Below, piece after piece: positions 18,120 through 27,317 of a DNA stretch of 64,000 bases. Below the pieces are notes generated by a model. It was not told where the DNA came from and searched no databases. It saw nothing but the letters and a program-made list of their open reading frames with translations. Position numbers and translations under genes: made by a program. Position 1 is the stretch's first letter. Each line of letters begins with the position of its first letter. The DNA comes from Primorskyibacter aestuariivivens (GTDB lineage Bacteria > Pseudomonadota > Alphaproteobacteria > Rhodobacterales > Rhodobacteraceae): NCBI RefSeq assembly GCF_028023675.1, contig NZ_JAQIOZ010000001.1:62001-126000 (forward strand). The letters are read 5' to 3'.

Positions 18120-18689
18120 ATGACGAATACCAGCAACAGCGCGATTTCGCGCCGCGGCCTCTTGGGCGCGTTTGCAGCAACTCTCGTGACAGCGGCACCG
18201 ACCTATTCCAACGCGGCAGGGTTCCTGCGCGGCGGCGGGGATATCCGGCGCATCAAGATGTATTCCGCCCGCACCGGCGAAAAGATCGACATGATCTATT
18301 GGGTCGAAGGCGACTATATCAAGGACGCGGTGTCCGAGGTTCACAACTTCATGCGCGACTGGCGCACGAATGACGTGAAATATATCGACCTGCGGACAAT
18401 TGACATTCTGACAGCCGCCCATAACCTTCTGGATGTGGACGAGCCCTATATGCTGCTGTCGGGCTATCGCAGCCCGAAAACCAACGCCATGCTGCGCTCG
18501 CGCTCGCGCGGTGTGGCCAAGAATTCGCTGCACCTCAAGGGTCAGGCGGCGGATGTGCGGGTCAATTCCCGCTCGGTCAGCCAGGTCGCGCGCGCCGCAT
18601 CGGCCTGTCGCGCAGGCGGCGTCGGCCGCTACTCCGGCTCGAACTTCGTGCATATGGATTGCGGCGCGGTCCGCACCTGGGGCCGGTAA
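18120..18689 (+). CDS. DUF882/YcbK-like peptidase, Tat-exported
   Basis: The 189-residue product belongs to the DUF882 (M15C-type, YcbK) metallopeptidase-like family acting on peptidoglycan. The N-terminus has a twin-arginine signal, SRRGLLGAFAATLV, cleaved near residue 33. Zinc ligands are all present: His138 in SLHLKGQ, Asp145 in AADVR and His178 in FVHMD. The LLSGYRSPKTNAMLR block precedes them. The start is ATG at 18120 with a weak ribosome site. The neighbouring divergent L,D-transpeptidase points to a joint role in cell-wall remodelling. Confidence 0.87.
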   Translation: MTNTSNSAISRRGLLGAFAATLVTAAPTYSNAAGFLRGGGDIRRIKMYSARTGEKIDMIYWVEGDYIKDAVSEVHNFMRDWRTNDVKYIDLRTIDILTAAHNLLDVDEPYMLLSGYRSPKTNAMLRSRSRGVAKNSLHLKGQAADVRVNSRSVSQVARAASACRAGGVGRYSGSNFVHMDCGAVRTWGR

Positions 18690-18732
18690 GCCAGCACAGA
18701 CCAAACGATGATGGCGTCCGATTCTGCGGGCG

Positions 18733-19944
18733 CTACCCGGCGACGACCGCCTGAAGGTCGAAAATGGGCAATAGGATCGACAACACGATTGTCAGCACGC
18801 CCGCCCCCACGATCAGCATCAAAATCGGCTCCAGCAGCGCGGCGATCCGTTTGCGTTCATTGCTGAGCCCGTGTTCCACCATCACCGCGCTGCGGTCGGC
18901 CATCCGCGCCAGCCGCGCGGTCTGTTCGCCCACGGTGATCATCTGTTGCGCCACCGGCGGCACGATGCTCAGTGCCTTGAGCGCCGAGGACATGCTCGAC
19001 CCGCCGCGCACGTCGCGGGCGGCCTGATCGGCCTCTTGCCGGAACTGCGCCACGTCCAGCACCTCTGCCGCGCCCTCGACCGCGGTCAGCGCGGTCTGGC
19101 GCGAGCCCAGAACCAGCGCCAATGTGCGCAGATACTGTACCGCCGCCGATTGCCGTTTCAGCCTGCCAAAGAGCGGCAACGCCAGAACAAACCGGTCCCG
19201 CAGCGCCTTGAGCACGGGCACGCGCGGTACGATGGCCAGAAACCCGACCAGCGCAACCGCCCCCAGCCCGAGCCACAGCGCGTTAGACTGAATCCACCTG
19301 GTGATGCCCAGCATGACCTGCGTCAATTCCGGCAAGGGCTGATCGGCAACCTCGAACAGCGCCACGATTTCCGGCGCGACCTTGACCATGAGAATCCCGC
19401 ACACCAAAAGCGACACCGCCGCGACAAAGGCCGGATAGACCAGCGCATTGGCAATCTGCGCCTTGTCCTGCCCCACGGTTTCGAGGTGATCGGCCAATTC
19501 CGTCAGCACCGCTGGCACATCGCCCGCCCCTTCGCCCGACCGCAAGGCTGCGATAAAATAGGGCGGAAAGCCCGCGCCGCAATCCGCCAGCGCGCGGCTC
19601 AGCGGCTGCCCCTCCATGACCGAGGCCTTGGCGCGCGTGGCCACGGTTTCCATCGCCCGCCCGCCGCCAGCCGTCCGCACGGCCTCCAACGCGGTCTCGG
19701 TGGGCATGTCCGCAGACAAGAGCACCGCCATCTGACGCGTGAATACCGCGCGTTGATCCGCATTGAGCCGCGCACCGCCGCCCGATCGGTTTTTGCCCTT
19801 GTCCGCAGCGCGCGACACAAGCTCGGAGGCAAACAGCCCCTTGGTCTTGAGCCGGGATTGGGCATCCACCTCGGTCTCGGCCACGATTGTGCCGGTCTTG
19901 CGTTTGCCCTCTTGCGTATAGGCCACATAGGAAAACGCCTTCAC
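18733..19944 (-). CDS. gspF: Type II secretion inner-membrane protein GspF
   Basis: A 403-residue polytopic platform protein of the type II secretion system. It begins with the usual soluble segment (AFSYVAYTQEGKRKTGTI). Two T2SSF domains follow (about residues 70-190 and 270-395), with membrane helices near 165-190, 220-240 and 370-395. The conserved GEGAGDVPAVL and GEQTARLARM motifs are present. It is the last gene of the gspC-D-E-F block, and its ATG overlaps the gspE stop by 4 bases, indicating translational coupling. Confidence 0.95.
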   Translation of the reverse strand: MKAFSYVAYTQEGKRKTGTIVAETEVDAQSRLKTKGLFASELVSRAADKGKNRSGGGARLNADQRAVFTRQMAVLLSADMPTETALEAVRTAGGGRAMETVATRAKASVMEGQPLSRALADCGAGFPPYFIAALRSGEGAGDVPAVLTELADHLETVGQDKAQIANALVYPAFVAAVSLLVCGILMVKVAPEIVALFEVADQPLPELTQVMLGITRWIQSNALWLGLGAVALVGFLAIVPRVPVLKALRDRFVLALPLFGRLKRQSAAVQYLRTLALVLGSRQTALTAVEGAAEVLDVAQFRQEADQAARDVRGGSSMSSALKALSIVPPVAQQMITVGEQTARLARMADRSAVMVEHGLSNERKRIAALLEPILMLIVGAGVLTIVLSILLPIFDLQAVVAG

Positions 19945-21395
19945 ACCGAGTCCCCCACGATGCGCAGCACCTCATCCACCGTGCTGTCACCGCGCGCCAC
20001 CGCCTGCATCCCCTGCCCCAGCAACGTATCGCCGGGGTCAAGCGCCGCATGGCGCAGGGCGGTTTCGCTCGCGCCTTCGCCAATCGCGGCGCGGAGGGTC
20101 TCGGTCACGATGGTGATCTCGAAAATACCAACCCGGCCGACATAGCCGGTATTGTTGCAGCTTGCGCATCCGACCGCGCGCATCACGCGGGTCGGCAGGA
20201 TCACCCCAACCTGATCGAACAGCGCCGCGTCGCTGGCGGTAGGCGGCTCTGCCGTGGAGCAGTTCAGGCAGACGCGCCGCAGCAACCGCTGGGCAATCGC
20301 CGCGCGCAAGGTTGCGCCGATCAGGTAATTGTCCACCCCCAGATCGCGCAGGCGCACAACCGCCTCGACCGAGCCGTTGGCGTGCAGCGAGGAAAACACC
20401 AGATGCCCGGTCAGCGCCGCCTGCGCGGCGACACTGGCGGTTTCATTGTCGCGGATTTCGCCGACAAGGATCACATCGGGGTCTTGCCGAAGCGTCGCGC
20501 GCAGCCCGGCGGCAAAGGTCATGCCGATATCGGAATTGATCTGGGTCTGGCTGATATCGGGCAGTTCGTATTCTACCGGATCCTCGACCGTCACAACATT
20601 GCGTTCGCGCGTATCGGCCAGATCAAGCAGCGAATAGAGCGTGGTGGTCTTGCCCGCCCCGGTCGGCCCGGTGGCCAGGATGATGCCATTGGGCAGCGCC
20701 GAAAGCTTTTGCAACCGCGCCACCTGATCCTCGTGCAGACCCAGTTCATGCAGCGGTTTCAGCCCCGAAGACCGGTCCAGAATCCGCAGCACGATGCGTT
20801 CCCCATATTGGCTGGGCAGCGAGGACACCCGCGTGTCGATCTGCCGCCCGCCCAGACGCAACGGGATGCGCCCGTCCTGCGGCAGCCGGGTTTCGGCGAT
20901 ATCCAGCCCCGCCATGACCTTGAGCCGCGACACGATGCGCCGCACCGGCAGGTCGGATCGGTCCATGATGGTCTGCAGAAAGCCGTCGATGCGCATGCGT
21001 ACGCGCAGGCCCCCTTCATGCGGCTCCACATGCAGGTCCGACGCCCCGTCCAGCACCGCGCGGCGCAGGAACTGGTTCACGATACGGATCACCGGCGCGT
21101 CCTCGGCCTCGTCCAGCAGATCGCGTGTCTGGTACGCGGTTTCGCCATCCTCCAGATCGAACTGATGGTCGAGATCATCACCGTCAAACCCATTGCCCCG
21201 GTCGGTATAGATTCGCGCCAGCGCCAGTTCGAATTCGGATTTGCTCAACCGCTCCAGCGTGACATGGCCATTCGCGCGCCTGCGCGCCTCGGCCAGCCCG
21301 TGCAGGCTGGGTTCGGGACCGGTCACGATACGACCGGGTTCCACAACCACCTGATGCGTCTCGGCAAAGGGATATGGCAGGCGTGACACGCTCAC
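19941..21395 (-). CDS. gspE: Type II secretion ATPase GspE
   Basis: The 484-residue cytoplasmic ATPase powers pseudopilus assembly. It has a short N-terminal region, then Walker A GPTGAGKTTT with Lys249, an Asp box VEDPVEYEL (270-278), Walker B PDVILVGEIRD (306-316) and a His box (330-340). The tetracysteine zinc module is intact (Cys376, Cys379, Cys410, Cys413), as in secretion ATPases. The start overlaps nothing upstream; gspD ends 42 bases away. It has no full N-terminal N1E domain, and is somewhat shorter than the Vibrio protein. Confidence 0.96.
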   Translation of the reverse strand: MSVSRLPYPFAETHQVVVEPGRIVTGPEPSLHGLAEARRRANGHVTLERLSKSEFELALARIYTDRGNGFDGDDLDHQFDLEDGETAYQTRDLLDEAEDAPVIRIVNQFLRRAVLDGASDLHVEPHEGGLRVRMRIDGFLQTIMDRSDLPVRRIVSRLKVMAGLDIAETRLPQDGRIPLRLGGRQIDTRVSSLPSQYGERIVLRILDRSSGLKPLHELGLHEDQVARLQKLSALPNGIILATGPTGAGKTTTLYSLLDLADTRERNVVTVEDPVEYELPDISQTQINSDIGMTFAAGLRATLRQDPDVILVGEIRDNETASVAAQAALTGHLVFSSLHANGSVEAVVRLRDLGVDNYLIGATLRAAIAQRLLRRVCLNCSTAEPPTASDAALFDQVGVILPTRVMRAVGCASCNNTGYVGRVGIFEITIVTETLRAAIGEGASETALRHAALDPGDTLLGQGMQAVARGDSTVDEVLRIVGDSV

Positions 21396-21437
21396 GAGAG
21401 CCCCCGCGCCAGAACGGCTAATGCCGGAACAGAACGG

Positions 21438-23402
21438 TCAGTACTTGCCCTTGAACCTGAGCCGGCTGGGCAGCGGAGGGTAATTTCGGCTCTGGGCTGC
21501 GTCATCAATGAATCCGGCGTCAAAGGGCTGGTTGAGATCGGCACCATCAAACGGAAAGGCCCCGCCCGTGGTGCGTGGGTAAATATGTCCGTCCTTGGGG
21601 GCCAGAGCAAGGCTTGCCTTGCGCGCGTCGCGGGCGGCCTCCCGGGTCAGCTTGCGGGCCTCGGAATCGTTGGCAATGACCCGCGGGCGCAAGAGCACAA
21701 GCAGCACGCGCTGGTTTTTTGAGGCGTTCTTACCTCTGAACAGCCCACCCAGAACCGGAAGGTCGCCCAGACCCGGCACTTTCTGCGTCACCGAGCCAGA
21801 GCCGTTTTCCAGCAGCCCGCCCAGCATGATCACATTGCCATCATTGACCAGAACCGTGGTGCTCAAAGCGCGCCGCGCGGTGATCTCACCGCCGGTCGAG
21901 GCCGCGTCATTGGTCAGGTTTGACACTTCCTGTTTGATGTCCAGCCGCACGGTCCGGTCCGCATTGACCTGCGGTTTGACCGCAAGGGTCAGGCCCACAT
22001 CCTCGCGCTCAATGGTCTGGAACGGCTGATCGGGGATCGCGCTGTCGCCCACCGTGGCGAAAGATCCGGTCACGAAAGGCACGTTCTGCGCCACGACGAT
22101 TTCCGCCTCCTGATTGTTCAGGGTCAGGATCGACGGGGTGGACAAAAGCCGGGTGGAATTGGTGCTGGCAATCGCCGTCAGGAATGCACCAAAGCCGTTG
22201 CCCACATCGACACCGCCGATCGAGCCGCCATTGCCCGGCAGTGAGCGGTCATTGTTGAGCACCGACGTGACGTAAGAGGTCAGCGTTGGACGCCCTTCGA
22301 GCGCGAATTGCACACCGCCCACCAGCACATCGCCCAGAACCTCGCCGAACTGCACGGAAAGATCGGAAAACCCGTCCACGGCCATCTCGAAAATCACCGC
22401 CTCGACCAGCACCTGTTTCGGTCGCTGGTCCAGATGGCGGACCATCTGCACGATCTGGCTCACCTTGTCCTGCGGGGCCGAAATCAGCAGGGAATTGGAG
22501 CTGGGATCGGGCACGATGCTGATCTGGCCCTGCGTTGCGCCCTCGTCCCCGCGGGCGGAGAAGCTGCGCAGCACCACATCGGCCAGTGCCGAGGCATCGG
22601 CATAGTTAAGCTGCTCGACGATGGAGACGACGTTGTTTTGCTGCGTATCCAGCCGCGAGGACAGCACCCGCACCTGCTCGACCAGTTCCTGCGGTCCGGA
22701 CACGACCAGCGCGTTCGAGCGCCGGTCTACCGAGATCGAGGCATCGGCGGGGATGATATTGAGCGATTGCACCACCTGAAGCACATCCTGCGCATTGGCA
22801 TTGCGCAGGCGGATCATCTGGATCGGGCGGTCCTGAGGCGTGTCGAGCCGCTTCACAAGGTTCTCGATGCGGCGGAAATTCTCGCCCCGGTCCGACAGGA
22901 CCAGCATGTTCGAACGTGGCACCAGTGTGATGATCGCCTCGGAGGGCAGAAGCGGGCGAATGACCTCCAGCACCTCGGCGGCGGGCGCGTGTTCAAGCTG
23001 GATCACCCGTGTCTCGTAATTGCCGTCAAGCCGCACGCCACCGGTATTGGGGGCGAGTTCCCGCGCCGTGTTGAGCGATACGATCCGGTCGGCATCCTGC
23101 CCCTGCACGATGGTCAGGCGGTTCAGTTCAAGCACGTTCAGGAACACCTCATACAGCGCATCGGGTGACATGCCCTGCGGCGCCAGCACCGTCACTGTGC
23201 CGCGCACCTGGGGGTCGAGCACGAAATTGCGCCCTGTCGCATCGGCCACGATGGTGATGAAACTGCGCAGATCCGCGTCGCGCAGGTCCAGCTCGACCTG
23301 GGCCAGGACCGGGGTGACCGGAGTAAAGGAAAACGACAATGCCAGCGCCAATGCCGCTGGAATGCCCCGCCAAGAACGTGATCGCCCCAAAAGTGACCGC
23401 AT
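21438..23402 (-). CDS. gspD: Type II secretion outer-membrane secretin GspD
   Basis: A 653-residue secretin that forms the outer-membrane channel. A signal peptide (about 1-34, ending PVLAQ) precedes the N0 domain (VELDLRDADLRSFITIVADATGRNF, split here only for description), then three N1-N3 repeats with the typical RNANAQDVLQVV and YADASALADVVLRSF segments. The C-terminal secretin domain ends with VPGLGDLPVLGGLFRG and LLVLLRPRVI. The S-domain-like tail (about 60 residues) may bind a pilotin. ATG 23402 was chosen because the extra upstream residues are unlike a signal peptide. Confidence 0.96.
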   Translation of the reverse strand: MRSLLGRSRSWRGIPAALALALSFSFTPVTPVLAQVELDLRDADLRSFITIVADATGRNFVLDPQVRGTVTVLAPQGMSPDALYEVFLNVLELNRLTIVQGQDADRIVSLNTARELAPNTGGVRLDGNYETRVIQLEHAPAAEVLEVIRPLLPSEAIITLVPRSNMLVLSDRGENFRRIENLVKRLDTPQDRPIQMIRLRNANAQDVLQVVQSLNIIPADASISVDRRSNALVVSGPQELVEQVRVLSSRLDTQQNNVVSIVEQLNYADASALADVVLRSFSARGDEGATQGQISIVPDPSSNSLLISAPQDKVSQIVQMVRHLDQRPKQVLVEAVIFEMAVDGFSDLSVQFGEVLGDVLVGGVQFALEGRPTLTSYVTSVLNNDRSLPGNGGSIGGVDVGNGFGAFLTAIASTNSTRLLSTPSILTLNNQEAEIVVAQNVPFVTGSFATVGDSAIPDQPFQTIEREDVGLTLAVKPQVNADRTVRLDIKQEVSNLTNDAASTGGEITARRALSTTVLVNDGNVIMLGGLLENGSGSVTQKVPGLGDLPVLGGLFRGKNASKNQRVLLVLLRPRVIANDSEARKLTREAARDARKASLALAPKDGHIYPRTTGGAFPFDGADLNQPFDAGFIDDAAQSRNYPPLPSRLRFKGKY

Positions 23403-23569
23403 GACTGCCTGCCCGCCAATTATCTGCTCAATGCGCGTATGCGCTGCCCCTTCGGGCTTTGTAATTGATGCCACCCTAGCGGATTTGCACGGCCCGCGCA
23501 TCCCTTTCCTTGTGACAGGTGATTTCCGGCAGGAACCCGTTGCCCCAGAGACTCAGGCTGGAATTCAGC

Positions 23570-24073
23570 TCACTCCTTGGGCAGGGCCAGTGTTTCCCGC
23601 CCGCGCCCGGTTTCCACGACGATGCTTTCGGCGGTGATCTCGATCACGACGGCCCCGTCGGTCAGCGCGTCACCCGGTTTGAGGATCTTGTCACCGGTGG
23701 GATGGGTGACAATGGCCCAGCGTTCATTACCGGACCGGATGATACCGCTCAGCCCGTAGCCCTGGCTTTCCAACGGCGGCGAGGGCGGCGCGGCCTCTGG
23801 CTCAGACGCGGGCGGCTGCGGCTCTGGCGTTTCCTCCTGCGCAGGCGTGGGCGGCGCCAACTCGCCGAACAGCGCGGGCCAGCCACGGCTGCGGCGCGCC
23901 TCGGACCGGGTGTCTTCACCACTGCCAGCGCGGGCAATTTCGATATTGGGGGGCTGAACAAGCGTGGCTTCGCGCGTTTCCCACAGGGCCGTGCCCAGCC
24001 ACCCGCCAGCGCCCAGCGCCGCAAGCGTTACAAGGAATGCAAGAAATCTGCTCACCAAATGGCTCCGTCCCAT
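23570..24073 (-). CDS. gspC: Type II secretion protein GspC
   Basis: The 167-residue inner-membrane protein couples the secretin to the inner-membrane platform. One N-terminal membrane helix (about residues 10-30) is followed by a Pro/Glu-rich linker (PTPAQEETPEPQPPASEPEA) and a homology-region domain (YGLSGIIRSGNERWAIVTHP, GDKILKPGDAL). There is no PDZ domain, so it is the short form. ATG 24073 fits the helix position. It starts the gspC-D-E-F block and diverges from the TPR lipoprotein gene, 78 bases away. Confidence 0.85.
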   Translation of the reverse strand: MGRSHLVSRFLAFLVTLAALGAGGWLGTALWETREATLVQPPNIEIARAGSGEDTRSEARRSRGWPALFGELAPPTPAQEETPEPQPPASEPEAAPPSPPLESQGYGLSGIIRSGNERWAIVTHPTGDKILKPGDALTDGAVVIEITAESIVVETGRGRETLALPKE

Positions 24074-24151
24074 ATGTGGCCCACGCGCAAAGATAGACGC
24101 GGGCACCGGCCTGTGATAGGCTTGCGTTAATAATTAGAACATAGGCAGGTC

Positions 24152-24667
24152 ATGAGCAGATCTCCAGTCTTCGCAAAAGCGGCGCTTGGCGCCGTTGTTT
24201 TTGCCTTGCTCGGTTGCGATGCGCAGCTTGGCGGGCAAGGCATGGGTTTTGCCGCGCGCTACGATGCGGCGCGCGGTGCGTTGGAAAGCGGCGACTACGC
24301 CAAGGCCGCCAGCAAATACGAGGCGCTTCTGGCCAATGCGGGTCCGCTTTCCGCGCGGCTGCGGCTGGAATACGCCCATTCGCTCCTGCGCGCGGGCAAG
24401 CATGACGCCGCCAGTGCCGAAGCCGCATCCGTCGCACGCGCCACGCAAGGCACGGCTCGCAACGCCGCGCTGGCCGTGCAGGGCACCGCCGATCATGAAC
24501 ATGCGCTCAGCCTGCTGAAATCTCCGGCGACCAAAGCGGAGGGACGCGCAAAGCTGAAATCCGCGCAGTCCGCCCTGTCCACGGTTCTGGAGGAAGATCC
24601 GGCGCTTGATCCGGTGGGCGGGCTGGCGAGCCGGTTGCGTGCCATCGAGGCGCGGCTGGGCGGCTAA
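24152..24667 (+). CDS. Tetratricopeptide-like lipoprotein inside the T2SS locus
   Basis: The 171-residue product has a lipoprotein signal: a hydrophobic stretch ending LLGC, with the lipobox Cys at residue 22. The mature part is helical and resembles TPR repeats (AARYDAARGALESGDYAKAASKYEALL, given in pieces: the ALESGDYAKA and LLRAGKHDAA motifs). It is on the strand opposite to every flanking gsp gene: gspC diverges from it and gspM converges on it. No gspS, gspA or gspB pilotin gene was found, so it may be the pilotin or an assembly factor (inference). Confidence 0.6.
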   Translation: MSRSPVFAKAALGAVVFALLGCDAQLGGQGMGFAARYDAARGALESGDYAKAASKYEALLANAGPLSARLRLEYAHSLLRAGKHDAASAEAASVARATQGTARNAALAVQGTADHEHALSLLKSPATKAEGRAKLKSAQSALSTVLEEDPALDPVGGLASRLRAIEARLGG

Positions 24668-24675
24668 AAAAGCTC

Positions 24676-25173
24676 TCAGCCCTCGCCCGGCTGGGCACGC
24701 AATTCCACAAAGACCCGGGCCTCATCCTCAGTCGCCTCGATGCGCAGATCGCTCAGACTGTAGCCCCATTGCGGCGCGATCCCTTCGAGCCATGCGCCGA
24801 ATTTCTGAAACACCACGCTGTCAAAGCGCAGCGTCACCCCGCCCTGCCCGTCATTGGTCAAAGCCGTGACATCGCCGCGCAGCCCGGCCTCGCGCAGGCT
24901 TTGCTCAATCGCGCTCAGCCCGATCGGGTCATCGGCGCGCTGTGCCTCGTCCGCCGGGGTCAGGCTGGCCGCTTCCTGCGCGCGCTCGACCACCCAGACA
25001 TGCAGAACCTGCGCCTCTTCAAACGCCGCATGTGCGGCCGCCTTGCGCGCCATCAATGGCTCGGCCACGCCAAACCACAACCCGGCGGGCAGCGCCACGA
25101 GCACAAGCAGCAAGAGCAGCAGCCGTTCCCGGCCGGTCAGCCGCAACAGAAGGTCAATCAGGCGCTCAGCCAT
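24676..25173 (-). CDS. gspM: Type II secretion protein GspM
   Basis: A 165-residue bitopic membrane protein of the inner-membrane platform, partner of GspL. A cytoplasmic N-terminus (MAERLIDLLLRLTGRER) precedes one membrane helix (about residues 18-36), and the periplasmic domain has the ferredoxin-like pattern SAIEQSLREAGLRG and VTLRFDSVVFQKFGAWL. ATG 25173 overlaps the gspL stop by 8 bases and has GAGGGCG upstream. It ends the gspG-M block, with the lipoprotein gene converging 8 bases beyond. Confidence 0.85.
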   Translation of the reverse strand: MAERLIDLLLRLTGRERLLLLLLVLVALPAGLWFGVAEPLMARKAAAHAAFEEAQVLHVWVVERAQEAASLTPADEAQRADDPIGLSAIEQSLREAGLRGDVTALTNDGQGGVTLRFDSVVFQKFGAWLEGIAPQWGYSLSDLRIEATEDEARVFVELRAQPGEG

Positions 25174-26401
25174 CTTCGCCCTCCGTCTCTGCCCGTTGGA
25201 ACAACACCTGCGCGACGATCCCGTCGCCATCCTCGGCAATGCCGGAACTGATCACGCGCATGCTCAGACCCGCCAATTCGGCGCGCGTCCCGGTCCCGTC
25301 CAGCGCGGCGAAATCCGGCAGGCCCAGAATGGCCAGCACGCCATCCTGCGCGCCCTCTTCGGACAGTTGCAGCAATTCCATCGCAACATCATCGTGGTCG
25401 AGAACCGGAAACACCCAGTTCATCACATCCAGCGGATCGCGGCGTTCCCCCTGCCCGGCGGAGGCGGCGCGCAGCCGATCCAATGCCCGCGCAACCTGCA
25501 ACCGAATGTCGATCAACGGGCCGGAGGGCACGAAGAACTCCCGGACAAGACGGGTCGTCTCGGCCCGCCATTGTCGGTCCTGCGCGGTGATCTGGGACGT
25601 CTGCAACACGATCAGCGCGCACCACAGGCCAAAGGCCAGCCCGCCGGCAAGGATGGGCCATCGCCATGGCAAAACGCTGCGCCGCAGCCTGTCGCGCGCG
25701 GCCTGAGGGTCCACCCGCAGGTCCACCCCCAGCTCCCCATGGGCAAAGGCGCGCGGCATTGCGCCGGTCGCGTTTTGCGCGTCATCTGCGCTGGCAAAAA
25801 CCTTGATGCCTTTGTCAGCGGCCAACGCGTCCAGATCAGCAGGCGCTCCGCCAGGCGCATAAATGGCCTTTGGCACCGGGCCGGTGCGCAAGGCCGCATC
25901 AAGCATGGCGCGGGCGATCTCCGGCTCGGCGCTCAATCCCGCGATGGTGCCCGTACGGACGACCCAATGCCCGTCTTCGCTTTCGGCGAAGCTCCAAAGT
26001 CCATCGGCCCATGGCAGGACAAGGAAATCCGGCAGCAATGCCCGACAGGCAGGGCCGCATGTCCGCCGCCAGTCATCGCAGAGGTCACGATCCGCGATCA
26101 GCACATGTGACCATGCCCCCGCCTCTCCCGGACCGGCCAGCGGCCAGATGCGAAGCCGGGCGATATCCTGACCAAGCTCGGCGCTGATCTGGCGCAATGC
26201 CACCCTTTCGCGCGCCGCGCCGCGCAGTCCGGCGGGAATATCCAGCGGAAACACGCTCAACTCGCTGCCCGGTACGCTCACCACATGCGGGCTGCGCGGC
26301 GCGGACGTGCCGGGGCGGGCCAATGCCTGCACATTGACCACCGCAAGATCACCCGATGATTTGGATCGTGCCGCCAGCGACTTTCCTCCGGACCGTGCCA
26401 A
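25166..26401 (-). CDS. gspL: Type II secretion protein GspL
   Basis: A 411-residue protein with a large cytoplasmic actin-like domain (residues 1-225), one membrane helix near 238-256 (PILAGGLAFGLWCALIVL) and a periplasmic ferredoxin-like domain. It binds GspE in the cytoplasm and GspM in the membrane. The start is TTG at 26401, since there is no in-frame ATG nearby; a strong GGAGG occurs just downstream, so a slightly later non-ATG start is possible. The actin-like motifs are weak, as usual for GspL. Confidence 0.82.
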   Translation of the reverse strand: MARSGGKSLAARSKSSGDLAVVNVQALARPGTSAPRSPHVVSVPGSELSVFPLDIPAGLRGAARERVALRQISAELGQDIARLRIWPLAGPGEAGAWSHVLIADRDLCDDWRRTCGPACRALLPDFLVLPWADGLWSFAESEDGHWVVRTGTIAGLSAEPEIARAMLDAALRTGPVPKAIYAPGGAPADLDALAADKGIKVFASADDAQNATGAMPRAFAHGELGVDLRVDPQAARDRLRRSVLPWRWPILAGGLAFGLWCALIVLQTSQITAQDRQWRAETTRLVREFFVPSGPLIDIRLQVARALDRLRAASAGQGERRDPLDVMNWVFPVLDHDDVAMELLQLSEEGAQDGVLAILGLPDFAALDGTGTRAELAGLSMRVISSGIAEDGDGIVAQVLFQRAETEGEDG

Positions 26402-26471
26402 AACCCTTTGCCATAACGAAATTTTTCAAACTCATACCTGCCGGTGATTTGCGCACAGCTTGCCCCGGGGA

Positions 26472-27317
26472 TCAACCGGGCAGACGCAGGCGATAGGCGA
26501 CCTTGGTCACACCCGGGCTGGGGATACGCTCAAGCAACGTGCGCCGCCGCGCGGCTTTTCCGTCCAGTTCGGCGCTGATCTCAAGCTCGAACCAACGCGA
26601 CGACACCCCTAGCCGCTCGAACGGGACGGCGTCGAAATCCTCGGCGTCCATGTTGTCCAACAGCAGGTCGCGGAAATCGGTGGTGCTCTCGAAGGGTCGG
26701 TTGCGCTCGATCAGCAAAAACAGCGCCGCGTTCATCGATGGCAGCAGTGCGCTCAGAACAGTCTCATCAGAGGTGTTCATGTTGAGCGCCCTGTCCCCCG
26801 GAATGGCCGCGGCAAAGCCCCCGAGTGTTGCGAGATGTGTTTGCGGTATCCCGGACAAGGGACCAAGTGCCTCCACCATGCTGAGTGCGCCGACAGTGTT
26901 CAGATGCGCGATCACCGTCTCGGCCACACTGGGCGGCAGCCCATTGGACCGCGCGGCACGGCGAAACTCTTCGGCGGCGCGGCCGGTGTCATCCCCGGCA
27001 ATCCAGTTGAGATTGAAAAGACCCTGAGCATCGCGGACGGCGACCGTCACCTTGCCCCGGTCGATCTCGGCCCCGCCTGTATCCCTTGCCCAGCTTTCCC
27101 GGTCGTGATCGGCAACCGATCCGGTAAGGTCACGGGCCAGCCGCCCGATCACGAGCGCTTCAACACCGTCCATATAGCGCTCCAGCTGCCATCGCGTCTG
27201 GTCATAGCCGCGCCCGCTTTGCGCCGTTTGCGTGCGCATCAACAGCGCCACCGCGATCAGCGCAATCGCCGCCGCAATGACCAGCGCATTGACCAGAACA
27301 AAACCCCGCGCCCTCAT
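26472..27317 (-). CDS. gspK: Minor pseudopilin GspK
   Basis: A 281-residue minor pseudopilin that caps the pseudopilus tip. The prepilin-type N-terminus is ARGFVLVNALVIAAA, with Asn instead of Glu at mature position +5, a substitution characteristic of GspK. The inserted alpha domain contains GLFNLNWIAGDDTG and a helix-hairpin-helix-like PFESTTDFRDLLL region. ATG 27317 overlaps the gspJ stop by 4 bases, indicating coupling. The longer upstream frame is shadow. Confidence 0.9.
   Translation of the reverse strand: MRARGFVLVNALVIAAAIALIAVALLMRTQTAQSGRGYDQTRWQLERYMDGVEALVIGRLARDLTGSVADHDRESWARDTGGAEIDRGKVTVAVRDAQGLFNLNWIAGDDTGRAAEEFRRAARSNGLPPSVAETVIAHLNTVGALSMVEALGPLSGIPQTHLATLGGFAAAIPGDRALNMNTSDETVLSALLPSMNAALFLLIERNRPFESTTDFRDLLLDNMDAEDFDAVPFERLGVSSRWFELEISAELDGKAARRRTLLERIPSPGVTKVAYRLRLPG

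Noticed and set aside
17853-18704. Minus-strand open frame opposite the DUF882 gene
   Set aside because: It is antisense to a gene with an intact zinc site and Tat signal, and shows no domain.
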